Assembly (NCBI GenBank): GCA_027579435.1
Contig: JANBPK010001516.1
Coordinates: 1-48,814 of the forward strand
Reading direction: 5' to 3'
Length of the DNA: 48,814 bases
Origin: Candolleomyces eurysporus
Taxonomy: Eukaryota; Basidiomycota; Agaricomycetes; Agaricales; Psathyrellaceae
Notes under the pieces: model-generated
The model's database searches: none
What the model saw: the letters and a program-made list of their open reading frames with translations, nothing else
What the model was told of the DNA's origin: nothing
Position numbers and translations under genes: made by a program
Part shown: positions 11,849 to 22,784 of the stretch, in pieces
How the letters are laid out: each line of letters starts with the position of its first letter
How positions within the stretch are numbered: position 1 is the stretch's first letter

Positions 11849-12091
11849 CCGGCTGCATCAGAAACCCCACCGTTTCCATCCTGTCCGTCACTCACTGCCC
11901 CGTACATTTGTTACTCACTTGGAACACGTACACTCGTAACTAAACGCACTCTCGACGCTACCTCCACCAATTGGTCATTGCATAAACTAGGTCAGAGGTG
12001 AAATCAAAGTAAGATACTTCGGTTCAGGTCACGAAACACGCTTACAAACATAGCCGTTGCAGCTGCTCTTTCTACCTCCGATCTAGAGTCA

Positions 12092-13281
12092 ATGATGTCT
12101 CACCCTCTCAAGAACGGTTTGGCTACCGCACCGGAATTGGGTGGAACGCACCAGCGCGGTATCCAGACGTTGGCTAACGAAACGTTGTCCATGATAGCCG
12201 AACGTACGATGGATGACGACCGGGCGTTCACGGGGCTAATGCTAGCAAGTCCTCGGCTGGCCGGCGTATGCGAATACCTACGGTACACTTCGGTAACGGT
12301 TCAAGGGACCCGTGGAAGGCGTCTCCTTGCTACTCTCATTTCGGGAACGCCGACGTCGAAGCGCTATTGTAAACTCGTGAAGAGGGCCTGGTTCCGATAT
12401 TGGCACGAAACCGAGATGTACCTGGTTTCTACCCTCATGTGCGAAGCACTACCTTTGATGGATAATCTAATAACCTTGCGGATCGATGCCCACACCATCG
12501 ATGAAGCTCACACCTTGAACAGAATGGACCGCGCTGGCCTTATTCGAGCAAGTCTCCACCCCGCATTTCTGCTGGGCAGCTCGACTTCGAACGAAATACT
12601 ATTCTCCCCGCTAACACTTGCAAAACTCGAAAATTACATGGTATCCGGCAGTTTCTCTCTCGTCGCATTGACGAATCACCGAACCCTTTCCGAAATATAT
12701 TTGGATTGCTTCATGGACCGCGACGATCTGGCCGAATTTATATCCAAAGCCGAATGCACGATTCTGGGGCACTCTCTACAGACCCTCAGCGTCAAGTTCG
12801 TTCGGTCAATCTCTCTTCGATTAGCGATCCCCTTACTGTCTAAAGCTTTTCCTATGATCAAAAACATGTCTATAGAGCAAGCGAGTATGGAAGTTTTGGT
12901 GAGTGCCTATATTTTAGTTTCTCCTTCGATAGCTCATTCTATTTATGATTTCTCGCTTAGGCTGCTCTAGACGTCATTGGAGGAGAGACAACCAATTTCG
13001 TTCATCTTCGTCATTTAGCACTTAACAGGCGCCTCGCGTTTCCACTTCTCAAATGGGGGTCGAAACTGGAAGGTAACAAGCCTTTGTCGGATGCGGTCCA
13101 CCTCAAACTTCAAACGATGCACTTCAAACATGCTAAACTCTCTTACTTCGGAATGGGAAAGGTTCTATGGGTCAAAGTAGAGGGAGGCAGCTTCGTTGAA
13201 GCCAAATGTCTAAACTCTTGCGATTGGTGGGACAACGTGATTGGGAAACAGTTCCACACGGATTTGTATCCGCAGCCGTAG
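12092..13281 (+). CDS. F-box-like hypothetical protein
   Basis: Two exons, 12092-12898 and 12961-13281, join across a 62-nt intron (GTGAGT donor, GCTTAG acceptor) to give 375 residues. The N-terminal part contains IQTLANETLSMIAERTM, then ASPRLAGVCEYLRYTSVTV, the layout of fungal F-box-like proteins (P/N-E-L-I helix, then a C/A-x-R-x-L segment). The C-terminal part has leucine-rich stretches and ends with a Trp-rich LNSCDWWDN segment. Without the splice the protein would stop at 12970. It is probably a substrate adaptor of an SCF-type ligase by family resemblance, but the F-box is weak. The start is the first ATG of a Met-Met pair. Confidence 0.62.
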
Positions 13282-13483
13282 AGGAAATCGGGAGGCCTCT
13301 GTCGAGACCAAGAATGTACTTTATTAATTCATATCTCAATAGATGGAATAATGTACGAGAGTCACGGCAGGTAACATATCTGGTTTGAGTCAGACGAGCC
13401 AATAAAAACATCGACCTTCCCGATACTTATAGCGAGGTTATGAGAAAAACAAGCGGTGGTGAACAGGAATCATCTAGATGTTC

Positions 13484-14309
13484 CTAGTTGGAATCGGCGT
13501 ATTCTATTGGATCAATGCTTCTTACTTGTGAAAAGAGGCTCTCCGGATCTTCTTCATCTCGCTGTGCCTGATCTGCTTCATCAAGGTTGATGTCGCCACC
13601 ATCATCCAATCTCTTTCCGTAAAACAAGTACCTGCAAGATCTCGCTGGAATTGGGGCAGGCATGCCTTCAATTCGAGGGAGAGGACGCTGTGGAGATATC
13701 TTCACGGAGTTCGCGTTCGGCCAAGATTTGCGGTGAGCACGTCCGAATCTTTCCGCTCCAGGTACGCCGAGCTCACGGATAACACTCTGAACTATGTTTG
13801 GAACAGGATTAGGTCGACCTCGGGTCTCTAATTCTCTGAGGGTGACCGTAGGAGCGTAAACGTAAGCCCTCAAATATTCGGGAGACGCCGGTGTTCCGGG
13901 AGCGAGTGCACCAGGCACATGGATTACTAAAGTGGTTCCTCCACTGCACTGATCTAAAAAAGCGGCCTGGAAATAACTTTGAAAAGGTCACTACTAAGAG
14001 GCGATCGATATCAGAACATACGTGATCCATAAGCGCTCTTCTCATACGAAGGAAATATAAGTCTCTTTCTCCCTTGTTTCCAGTATTACGTCTCATGTCT
14101 AGATAGGAAGGATGCATCTCCTCCAGACTCGTCGGCCCATCATCTAGGGACGCTTCAAACGCGCATAAGGCCAAATCCGCTGCCTGAATACGAGGTGCGT
14201 GGTCGTCGCAAAAATTGGGGTAATTGTTGGGATCGCTCAGTACATCTCGAATAGTGGGTGGTTTCACCGGCGGGGTTCCCTGATTCTCCCGTTGACTGTT
14301 GGGAAGCAT
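13484..14309 (-). CDS. Hypothetical protein of about 250 residues
   Basis: Two exons, 14309-14022 and 13948-13484, join in frame across a 73-nt intron (GTATGT donor, ATCAG acceptor). The junction reads MDH then CSGGTTLVIHVPG. The N-terminal half is charged and helical (RIQAADLALCAFEASLDDG, RRNTGNKGERDLYFLRMRR). The C-terminal half is proline-rich and ends in an acidic DEADQAQRDEEDPES tail. I do not recognise the family. An upstream segment near 14450-14490 (MPQGDQFVLLR followed by a perfect GTGAGTAAG donor) could be an extra 5' exon, but its phase does not match this start. The gene is convergent with the F-box-like gene at 12092. Confidence 0.5.
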
Positions 14310-15338
14310 GTCAAGGATGTCTTACAATGGATCGCGAGACGTAAAATCGAACGATATGCCGATTTACACAGCTTATATATTTCAATACAATACGTACAAA
14401 CCCCGCAGTAGGAACACGGATGGAGTGCTCAGCCGTCTTACTCACGCGCAGCAGGACAAATTGATCGCCTTGAGGCATTTTGAAAACCCGAAATACGTAC
14501 GACGTACGCTGCCTTGTCCCTCGGAACTTGACGTGGACGACCAAAAACAGCTGGTCAAAAGCTAGACCGGGATGCTGTTAGCAATCTATTGCCTACTTTT
14601 GGATATGCCTAAAACAGGATCCTTTACAGCTTCATTTCGAGCCCCGTGGATCAGAGCCTTCGAGCAGGTCAGGGTCCTACGGATATTAGATAGCTGATGC
14701 CGCTAACAATATGGTTTCGTTCCGGATGGCCACGGGAAACGGAGTCGGCAAATTCGGGTACTACCGAGAAGATCTGATCGCAAGGCGGTTGGGGTCAACC
14801 TTGTCGCTCTTTGACCTCCAGTTCCTCAAACTCCCCCATACAAGCTCGTCCTAATCAGTGGTAGCGTTGCGTGAAGAGTTACATCCAAGTACTGAGATAC
14901 TACTCAAATCGTTGACGTGTTCATGAATATTTGTTCTCATCCCTCGTGTTGAAACCCTTTTTGTTTCACGCGGACAACACGATCTCGGTCTTGATCGTGT
15001 TCGAATACACTTACGAGAGCTGTCACTTTAATAAGGATGGAAGCTACCTAACTATTTACTGTGTTTCAAAACGTGTGTAAGGAATCAATTCCGCTGTTCT
15101 ACACCGCTTTTTNTTTTTTTTTTTTTTTGCTTTGAGATAGGCATGATGACAGCGCTCCAAAGAGCTAACAATCCTGTCGCCAGATCCTTGGAAACACTCA
15201 CCTTCACCACATGCCATTAGCTCTGCCCAAATAAAGATTGAATCCCATATGGAAGAAAACAATCACCAAGCCATGCTTCAACCAATTAGGGTGGTGGCAG
15301 AAGAAGCGGCTGCATAGAGTTGATTATTGAACAGCTCA
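14310..15338. other. Intergenic; no supported gene
   Basis: Beyond the possible 5' exon near 14450-14490 there are only short ORFs. A long T run with an N at 15113 marks a homopolymer problem. I see no RNA gene or mobile element signature. Confidence 0.4.
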
Positions 15339-17270
15339 TATGAGCGTTCCCCTTCTAGTCGACGCTATGGGCGCCTGCAAGGTAAGTTACATATGAGTCC
15401 GCGAGCAACAACCCTGTTTACATCGTTCCTTCATTCGATTCAGGGCGTACGTATGCATTTACCCCCACTTACCCCCCATGCCCCATCACCCCTAAGAAAT
15501 TTACTACCTGCAGCTAACTCGCCGTAAATGCTACCTTGAACCGTTTCTCGACTACGAGGTTCTGGGGACGTATGCCGTCTTAGGATCGTCCACCAGTTTN
15601 ACCTCCCCCCTCGCCCATCCCCAAACCCCCTACTTCATCTTCGTTCACTTGGAATCGTTTGCATTATCAGTTCCCTTTGGGCTAATAATCTTCATTATAC
15701 TTGAAAATATAGGCGTCCGGAAATTACCAGATCTGCGCGAAACATGAATAAGAAATTCCATTCGAAATTGGGCAAAGAATTGGCGGATGCGTGCGATCCA
15801 TGTTTACACGATGGATACATGGTGAGCCATTTATGACTAACGGTTTGACTATGAATGCCTTTATAACAATACTAATACCCGTTTTTTTACGACAGTGCCC
15901 AGGCAGGAGCGTCAGTGGAATGTGCCGCTTATGTGAAGATCTAAGGCGCCCAGTAAGTGACTGTTCTCAATCCCTGATCGTTTCTCTCCTCCCGACGTCG
16001 AAAAGATTCGATTGGCGACAGACTTGTCCATCGCCTACCTCGAACATCAACATCTTTCGCACTTGATAAAAGGTTCTCGCCTGTCGGTGGATACCATCAT
16101 CCATTATCATTTTTGTCCCCATTTTCAACTTCATCGGATTTTCAAGTCTCTCTTCGGTTTCCCTCACTTCCATTATTGTCTCTATTGATCCTCTTTGCCA
16201 TCCATATGAGCTACTCAATTGTAACGCTAATACCGTCCCCTCCTAGTGCTTATGGGCTACGAATCGAGACGACAAACTGATGAACAATTTAGGCAAACGC
16301 GCGAGAACAGCCAAACCGCCCAGCATGACAGTTCGCCGCCAGGAGTCTGGGCCCGTAGACAAATTCTTAGGTGTGTTCCTTTCTGATCGAAAGTCGGAAG
16401 GAGCAAATCCTACTCGCAAACTAGAAAGTAAGTGCACCCTGAAATAATTCCTCCCACTTAACTATATTTGCTTCGGTGCGATTTCCCAATCTCTATATCC
16501 TTTCACGTCTACAGCAGTCACCAAGCTCAAATTTACTCTATATCGCAGGTGTGGATCAATACCATGGTGGATTCGCCACCAATACGCCAACTGAAAACAG
16601 GAGGACGTCTTCTAGTTGGAAAATGAAGAACTTGGAATCGCTGACCCCCAGTCTATACGCCGGCGAGAATGAAAATACCATCATGCGTGCAGAACCCAAG
16701 CTCCTAGGAGAGATTCAGGCTTCTATGTCAACATCAGCCCATGCCGCTTCTCTCAACGGCAACGACATCGCCATGGATCATAATTTACCATTCCTCCATC
16801 CCTCGCTATTCAATCTGTCGTTCACTTATGACACTCAAGGACCACGACCGTCCTTATCGACCGGTTCTAACGTAACCAACGCGAGGTTCAACGCCGCGGC
16901 TGATACCATCCACCATCCCACCCCGTCCAGACCCGAAGCCAAGGGTATAGTCGATCGTCTCCACGAAAACGCACAAGACTATGAAAATCACTCCGGCTTG
17001 GGAGTGAGTAGCGCCGAGAACAGTGACCGACCAAGGTAACTCAACGTATTTCTTCCCCTCCAACAACTTTCTGATTTGAATATTGCCCCTAGTCACGCGA
17101 GCCACACTAACTTATTCGGAGAACCTACTTTCTTGGTCAGTAACGCCGATTTCGCTTTATCGGATTCCGACGTCTTCTCGACCTCTTTTCCATGGGACGA
17201 ACCAGACGTTCCGGGCAACTCGGCAAACGACTCCCGATCCGACGATTTCTTCCTTTGGATATCTGGCTGA
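15339..17270 (+). CDS. Cysteine-cluster protein with acidic C-terminus, possible regulator
   Basis: A chain of about eight exons stays in frame: 15339-15381, 15514-15569, 15713-15821, 15896-15952, 16006-16086, 16247-16427, 16549-17035 and 17093-17270. The first junction and the 16087-16246 intron are the least certain. The N-terminal part has GACK and RRKCYL, then CDPC, 6 residues, C, 8 residues, CRLC, which could form a zinc-binding cluster (CX2CX6CX8CX2C). A helical segment (IRLATDLSIAYLEHQHLSHL) follows, then a long Ser/Thr/Pro/Asn-rich middle. The last exon is acidic and hydrophobic (DSDVFSTSFPWDEPDVPG, SDDFFLWISG), as in activation domains. A nuclear regulatory role is an inference; the finger matches no family I can name. 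Confidence 0.6.
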
Positions 17271-18119
17271 AAACGCTGACATTGAGTAGGTAGCATTAAG
17301 GACTAGTACTAATACATCCGTTCAAGTTCAGACGATTATGATTCTCTGTCCGCGAAATTCTTGTACTATAACAAATAGGATGTCTTAACAACTATTGCTG
17401 TATGAAACAAATCCGATAGCGCCCTCCAACAGTATCGACTCGAACTGAAAAAGCGTTTCAAACATGGGAATCGATTTCATGGTCGGTGTGTTATCAGGCC
17501 TAGTACAAGGCCACAGCATTTATGAGGTTCCTTTTGCCCAAACTACGATCTCCATCGACACGAATCAAATTGTTTGTGTGGCCGGGCCGAAATGGTTTTG
17601 CAAACTAAAGACCAATAAAGAGAGCTGCCGCTGGTGATATGATCGATCATACCCAGTAAACACCCGGTCCGCGCAGTGCAGAGTTTCCCTCACGTCACCG
17701 CAGAAATCTATACATTGTGCTAAGCCATATGTAGAGAACATAAATGCCTTATCTTTCGACTTGAAAGTGTCAATATCTTGCGAATAAAGTTCCCGACAGT
17801 AGTGGCGCCGGTGCCAATCAAAGAAGGCACCAGCAACCGGTTATTAAAATTCAACGTTTCCTAGCAATCACCATGTACTGCGCGTACCCATTGCACCAAT
17901 ACCTCATGAGAGAAGAACTAGAAGCCGTTGCAGCACCGTGACCATCAAGGAATCCAAAGCCCCCTTAATACTTGTCAAGTGAAGGACTGGGGCGGTTCCG
18001 AAACCTCCTCGAACACCTCTCGAGTGCTCGCATAGCTCCCTCTTGAGCTCATTTCCAGATTCCTTTCCTACTAGAAGGCAATGGGGATGATCAGTTCTGT
18101 GATGGACCCATCGGATAAT
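17271..18119. other. Intergenic; nothing recognised
   Basis: No long ORF, RNA gene or repeat was seen between the cysteine-cluster gene and the LTR element. Confidence 0.4.
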
Positions 18120-18123
18120 ACGA

Positions 18124-18322
18124 TGTGGTAAGGGATCCTGGCAAGTAGAGGATATATGTTAGATTAGATTAGATTAGATTGAGGATGTGATCCGTAAATT
18201 TAGTTGATGCCAGCGCGCCAGAATGAGCATCCGATCCAATCCTTGCCTTCGACGCTATACGAGGTGCTCCTCATCTATCTGTCTGAGTCTACGTGACTAG
18301 AGTGGTCTCTTGGACTACTCCA
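18124..18322 (+). repeat. Left LTR of the small LTR element
   Basis: This is 199 bp, TG...CA. It includes a TTAGA pentamer run at 18159-18180 that is longer than in the right copy, plus a GCGCGCCA insertion relative to it. The differences between the two LTRs suggest the insertion is not recent. Confidence 0.7.
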
Positions 18323-18325
18323 TTT

Positions 18326-18340
18326 TGGTGACAAGAGTGT
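18326..18340 (+). other. Putative tRNA primer-binding site
   Basis: TGGTGACAAGAGTGT lies three bases after the LTR end. A 5' TGG pairs with the CCA end of a tRNA, as at retroelement primer sites. The tRNA species was not identified. Confidence 0.45.
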
Positions 18341-19354
18341 GATTCGAAGCACGTCTACGTGAAACTCGCCGCACGTTGCCAGCTTTCGATCACCAGCACT
18401 ACTGTTTTTCCTGGAGGCTCGAACTGCATCGCTACTGGCTACTCCGCTGGAGAATCTTGGCTAAACACCTGGAACCAGAACCCGAGCCCCAGTACCCTGC
18501 ATACACCGAAAAAATGAAAGAACAAGAATAAGTGAACAAGAACAAGCGAACGAGAACAACGACCTTCACTAGCAAGCAAACAACCAGAAAATCGACCAAC
18601 AAGCGCGTGCAATACCCCCTTCCATAATTTACCTGGAGATGCCAGCTGCTACCCCGGCAAAACGAGCTCGTCAACGCGCCAATAGAGCTGCACGCAAAGC
18701 TGAGGATCTATGACCACCAATCACCGCGGTTGGTATTCTGTTTGCGAGGCAAACATATGATGAGCAAATGCTGTGCTGGGAATGACTTTGCTCAAGGTGC
18801 TGATGGGGTATGTCTAGGCCGGCACATATTGAGCACAGATTTTGTTTTGGCAGAGCATCAGTGAGCAGATTCTATTGCACNAAAAAATGTGCTCAGCCGC
18901 GGCANTTTTTTATCTAAATTATGAGGAACTTTATTACCAGCAGACTCTTTACTTACCATGTGTCTACATTCCAAATGGACCAAAAACCGCGGTGAATGCA
19001 ACAACGGCAGTTACTGAAGCCCTGCCCGCTGACAACTCACTCCGCAACGACACCGACCACTTGACCCCCGACCCGTCAAATATCCCAACAACGAACGAGA
19101 TGTCAACCCAGACCGATGACTTCCCCATTGTCAGCGTGCATTCAGTTCTGCCAAAATCCACAGCCCCCAGGCCAGCGATTCACACCACGTCCCAGACCCC
19201 ATTCCAACACTTTCCAACCCACCAGACATCCATGCAGCCGATATCCCTTCTTCGACACATTCTATCCACCGTGCCCTTGCAGGCAGTTTTGCCGTTCTCA
19301 CGTACCTCCTTGGACAACTCGATCACGGGCGTTGCTACTCCGAGGGTGGGTACA

Positions 19355-19528
19355 TGTGGTAGGGATCCTTGCCAAGTAGAGGAGATATGTTAGATTAGAT
19401 TAGATCGCGAGTGTAGATTTAGTTGATGCCAGAATGAGTATCCGATCCTTGCCCTCGACGCTATACGAGGTGCTCCTCAACTAGCTGTCTGAGCCTACGT
19501 GACTCAAGTGGTCTCTTGGACTACTCCA
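19355..19528 (+). repeat. Right LTR of the small LTR element
   Basis: This is 174 bp, TG...CA, collinear with 18124-18322, including the CGACGCTATACGAGGTGCTC core and the GTGGTCTCTTGGACTACTCC end. It carries fewer TTAGA units (19390-19404). Confidence 0.7.
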
Positions 19529-19735
19529 ACGACAGTACCAGCCGAAAGCTCTGATAAACACAAGATCCTTGGACAGACGCCCTCAACACACATAACTTCC
19601 CCGACCGAACGGCTTAAATCGAAGAGCGGTTTTGCAGACGTCGATCGCCAATAAAGGATCTTCCTACCGCTTTTATGAGAGAAGTTGACGACAAGAAAAA
19701 AAGNACTATAATACAGATAGAACTTTTAATATATG

Positions 19736-21383
19736 CTAGATCATTGTAGCAGGTTTCTCCTTCTGACCTGTTTTCTCAGAGAGTATCTCTTCAAGCGTAC
19801 TCCAGAGGCCAATGCCCATCTTCCACCTTCCTTCCTTCTCCTTCATCATATTCTCGTGGCCCTCTGGATCTTCTTTTTCAAAGTCCTTCTCTGTTCTAAA
19901 GCCGTTATCGACAAACCGAAATAGCCCACCGGCACAGAATTGCGTAAAGGAGATCCTACGCTCACCCGGTCGAACTGGAGTGTTCGCGTGAGTTAAAGTT
20001 GCCGAGGGAATGAGGATGATTGCTCCAGCTGGAAACTCTACCGCTAGCTTCAGGTCGGGGAGAACCAGGTGACCTCCACAGGTATGATCAAAAATCCCCA
20101 GAGCCTGGATTGCGCACCATCCAAACGGGCAGTTCAAACAGTCACGATGACTTTGCGTGCAAACTTGGGGGCCAAAATTAAATGCAGCGCATGGCCAAAT
20201 GCTGCGGGTGAAGTTCCGAGGAAGCTCAGGCATATACTTGTAAACGTCATCGAGTCGCTGCCTGTAGTACTGATATACGTCTGGAGCCCACATAGAAAAG
20301 AGATCTACAAGGATAGAACCTGCCTCAGAAGCAAAAATGGGAGAAGACGTGACTGACACTTACAGCTTGCAAAAGTTGCGAGTCGAATGATATACTCATT
20401 ACCCAAAATTTGGCTCATGAGCTCTTGATGCTTGCAGTTAAGGAGGTACGGTTTCTTGGAGCCTTGACCGTATGAAATGCCGTAATTGACAGCTGGGAAC
20501 TGGCCTCGACGATGGTCGCATTCATTCTTGTAAAAGACCTCGACTGCTCGACATTCTTCCAAGAAGTCAAATGCGCGTTTGCATGCATCTACATAGGTTG
20601 GGTCGTCGATGCCGTGGACGATGACCCCAAAAATCTTCCCAGTCTTGCCATCCACCAGTGGCTTCGAAGTACTGCCATTCGGACCCAGATTCGTAAATCA
20701 ACCTTGTTGGATGCACAATAGAAGCTGGAGAGAACGCACCCTTGTTCAAATTTGATCACAGTATATCCCTGTGCCTTGAGATCTTCCAAGCCATACATCG
20801 CTGCTGGCTGCTTCATGTTTTGGGCGCGGTACCCACAGCTGGTTGCCGGGAGCTTGCTAAGGTCAATAGGAACGTCAACTTTGGATTTATTGTGAACATG
20901 GTTCAGGATGTCAGCTCGTCTGGGAACTTGACCGTTCTCAGCAAAGGCTTGGTCGTTCTTTTTCCTCCGGTACATGCTCCTTCTCCTTCTTCTCTTTGCC
21001 AACCGGCTTGCTTCACCAGCCTCCACATCCACAACCTCTGAGGCAGTCTCCCCACTCTCTAAGTCCTCAGAAAGATCAGCAGCACGCTTTCGAGAGGTGG
21101 AAGAGCCAGCCTGAGCGGTCGTACTTGCTGAAATATTGCTACTCAGAGTGGCGATGGAAGCAGGGATGCGGTGGCTGCTATCTTCTGCAGCTCCTGGTCG
21201 AACCTCGGAAGTGTCTGGGGGGCCGAAGAAATCGTCCATGCAATATGCATCTGCATCAAATGCCGCAGCTTGCTTCAAAAGATCCGCAAGCTCGAATTCG
21301 GGGGGCGTAACGACAGGGACAACAGGAAAAGGGTTATACTGCGCGCCGGAGCGCGTCACCCGTGTGAACGTAAAAAACTTCAT
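19736..21383 (-). CDS. Fungal TET/JBP-like 2-oxoglutarate/Fe(II) dioxygenase
   Basis: Three exons join in frame: 21383-20740, 20671-20364 and 20304-19736, with introns of 68 and 59 nt. The C-terminal catalytic core contains FPAVNYGISYGQG, LFSMWAPDVYQYY, FNFGPQVCTQSHRDCLNCPFGW, then a distal THANTPV His and a RRISFTQF Arg. HRD supplies the HxD iron ligands, the later His the third ligand, and the Arg the 2-oxoglutarate contact. This layout is that of the fungal TET/JBP family, enzymes that oxidise 5-methylcytosine and are often tied to KDZ transposons in basidiomycetes. The N-terminal part has a basic RLAKRRRRRSMYRRKK stretch, suited to nuclear import or DNA contact. No nonsense or frameshift is visible. 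The frame stays open to 21488 without an ATG, so 21383 is the chosen start. No KDZ transposase is present nearby. Confidence 0.8.
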
Positions 21384-21450
21384 GTAGGCAGCAGCGTGCT
21401 GAGGCTTGTAAGTCCTAACGGACGGCGTATACGTATAAAACGAATTAGCT

Positions 21451-21775
21451 TGCAAATCCGCGACCCCTGGTGAGGAGTCAAACTTCAATGCTGAGCTGCA
21501 CGTTTAAGGGTACGGCGAAGAGAGTTACGCGCAGAGCGGGAGTGGTAAAGCGCTAACGGTGGCCGTCTATTTCGTTTGAAAAATCCAGCTGGCAAATCCG
21601 CAACCCCTGGTATGGGGTCAAACTTCAATGCCTTGCTGTATGTTTGAGGGAAGTAGCGAAGAGGGTTGAGCGCGGTGTGGGTAGTACGCGCTCACCGTGG
21701 GCGCCTATTTCTTTTAGACAGCTCAGCTAACAAATCCGCAACCCCTGGTATGGAGTCGAACTTCAGTGCCTAGCT
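21451..21775. repeat. Tandem repeat, about 140-bp unit, 2.3 copies
   Basis: The core CAAATCCGC-ACCCCTGGT followed by GGAGTCAAACTTCAATGC (with small changes) starts at 21453, 21593 and 21731, giving periods of 140 and 138 bp. The spacer between cores (GCGAAGAG, GCGC, GGGCGCC-like blocks) is also repeated. The array lies just upstream of the TET/JBP-like gene, and its first unit overlaps the open frame before the chosen ATG. It may be promoter material or subterminal repeats of a mobile element. Confidence 0.75.
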
Positions 21776-21816
21776 GCTCGTCCAAGAATGTCGCTGAGAT
21801 CGTGGCAAGTTGCAGT

Positions 21817-22218
21817 ATGTCGGGGGATGACGAGGTGAGGGAGCCGCAGAGCCTTAAATATTTTGGTGCGTGGCTGGAAGCACGGTCACATGCTGTGTCG
21901 ACGCGACTGCCGCCAAAACGGGCAGTCAATGTTCATTGTCGTCTCGATATCAAGGAGATGGTACTGACCATTGTCTCAACCTCAAGTGGCACAACTTATT
22001 GTTTACATAATGATTTACGCATTGAATGTGAAGTGATGAACGCAATGGACGGGGAAGCGGTCATCTACCAACGGCCAAAGCCTTGCCTATTTGTGACCAT
22101 CTATGACAAGGGTACTCCTGTTGCCATGGACCCCGATACATCCGTGGATACCAAAAGTAGACCGGATCACAGCGGGAAACGGTACAATGGCGACGAGGGA
22201 GCGATCGGTCTGGACTGA
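21817..22218 (+). CDS. Hypothetical protein, 133 residues
   Basis: This is a single-exon ORF diverging from the TET/JBP-like gene. It starts MSGDDEVREPQSLKYFG and contains beta-like stretches (KEMVLTIVSTSSGTTYCL, PKPCLFVTIYDKGTPVAM). I recognise no domain. Its position directly beside the tandem repeats suggests it may belong to the same mobile unit as the dioxygenase, but nothing else supports that. Confidence 0.35.
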   Translation: MSGDDEVREPQSLKYFGAWLEARSHAVSTRLPPKRAVNVHCRLDIKEMVLTIVSTSSGTTYCLHNDLRIECEVMNAMDGEAVIYQRPKPCLFVTIYDKGTPVAMDPDTSVDTKSRPDHSGKRYNGDEGAIGLD

Positions 22219-22256
22219 CGCATTTGCGACCTTTACAAAGCTCAATGAAGTATTCT

Positions 22257-22784
22257 TCATAAGGGGCGGTCCGCGAGGACACGCCAGAACTGATTGGAAC
22301 TGTATTCTGCCGGCAACGAAGCATGCCGGAGCTTCAAGTTACGAAGGCGAGCTCCCATAAGATTGAGATAGTCGTGATCGATACCGGAAGTCTGAGCACA
22401 GAAAGACTTGACTGCTTTGATATTCTGCGACTCAAGGAGAACGTGAGGAGCAGGTATATCCACCGAAGAGGAGATAGAGGTGCGAAGACCTGGTGGTGGA
22501 GCTGGTCCAGGGAAGTGTGGAGTTCTCGGGTGTCTGAGTAACAAAGATGAACACGATGTTCTGCATCGCTTCGTCAGACGCGTCAATCCATTCTGTGAGA
22601 AATTCCTCCCGGACATAATGATAGAGTCGTCGATTATTGAGGAGAAGCGTGTTAAACTATTTAGTTGCGGAAGAATCTCGCGATAGTATCCGGACAATGA
22701 GTTAAAATTCCCGGCGGTTGGAAACTGTGTCAACGTTGCTAGCCTCGTGGACAGCCAGTGAAAGATATCCCTGATTACGCCCAT
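22257..22784 (-). CDS. Possible small hypothetical protein
   Basis: An open frame of 175 codons starts IRDIFHWLSTRLATL and contains GHD-like FCAQTSGIDHDYLNLMG. It overlaps plus-strand ORFs of similar size. No family is recognised and it may be non-coding. Confidence 0.2.
   Translation of the reverse strand: MGVIRDIFHWLSTRLATLTQFPTAGNFNSLSGYYREILPQLNSLTRFSSIIDDSIIMSGRNFSQNGLTRLTKRCRTSCSSLLLRHPRTPHFPGPAPPPGLRTSISSSVDIPAPHVLLESQNIKAVKSFCAQTSGIDHDYLNLMGARLRNLKLRHASLPAEYSSNQFWRVLADRPL

Larger units (their letters stand above)
18120..19532 (+). mobile_element. Small non-autonomous LTR element (about 1.4 kb)
   Basis: Two direct repeats starting TGTGGTA and ending ACTACTCCA (18124-18322 and 19355-19528) flank about 1.0 kb. 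Both begin TG and end CA, as LTRs do. ACGA at 18120-18123 recurs at 19529-19532 and can be read as a 4-bp target duplication. Three bases after the left LTR, TGGTGACAAGAGTG (from 18326) starts with the TGG expected of a tRNA primer site, and a purine-rich GAGGGTGGG precedes the right LTR. The orientation is therefore left to right. The interior has no protease, reverse transcriptase or integrase; it holds a 24-codon ORF at 18639-18713 (MPAATPAKRARQ) and a Thr/Pro-rich ORF from 18842 interrupted by Ns. This fits a TRIM-like or internally deleted element mobilised in trans. Confidence 0.7.

Noticed and set aside
18159..18180. TTAGATTAGATTAGA run, recalling telomere repeat
   Set aside because: The unit is TTAGA rather than TTAGGG, only about four copies exist, and it lies inside an LTR that is repeated at 19390.
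20069..21473. Several plus-strand ORFs of 80-104 codons
   Set aside because: All are antisense to the TET/JBP-like exons.
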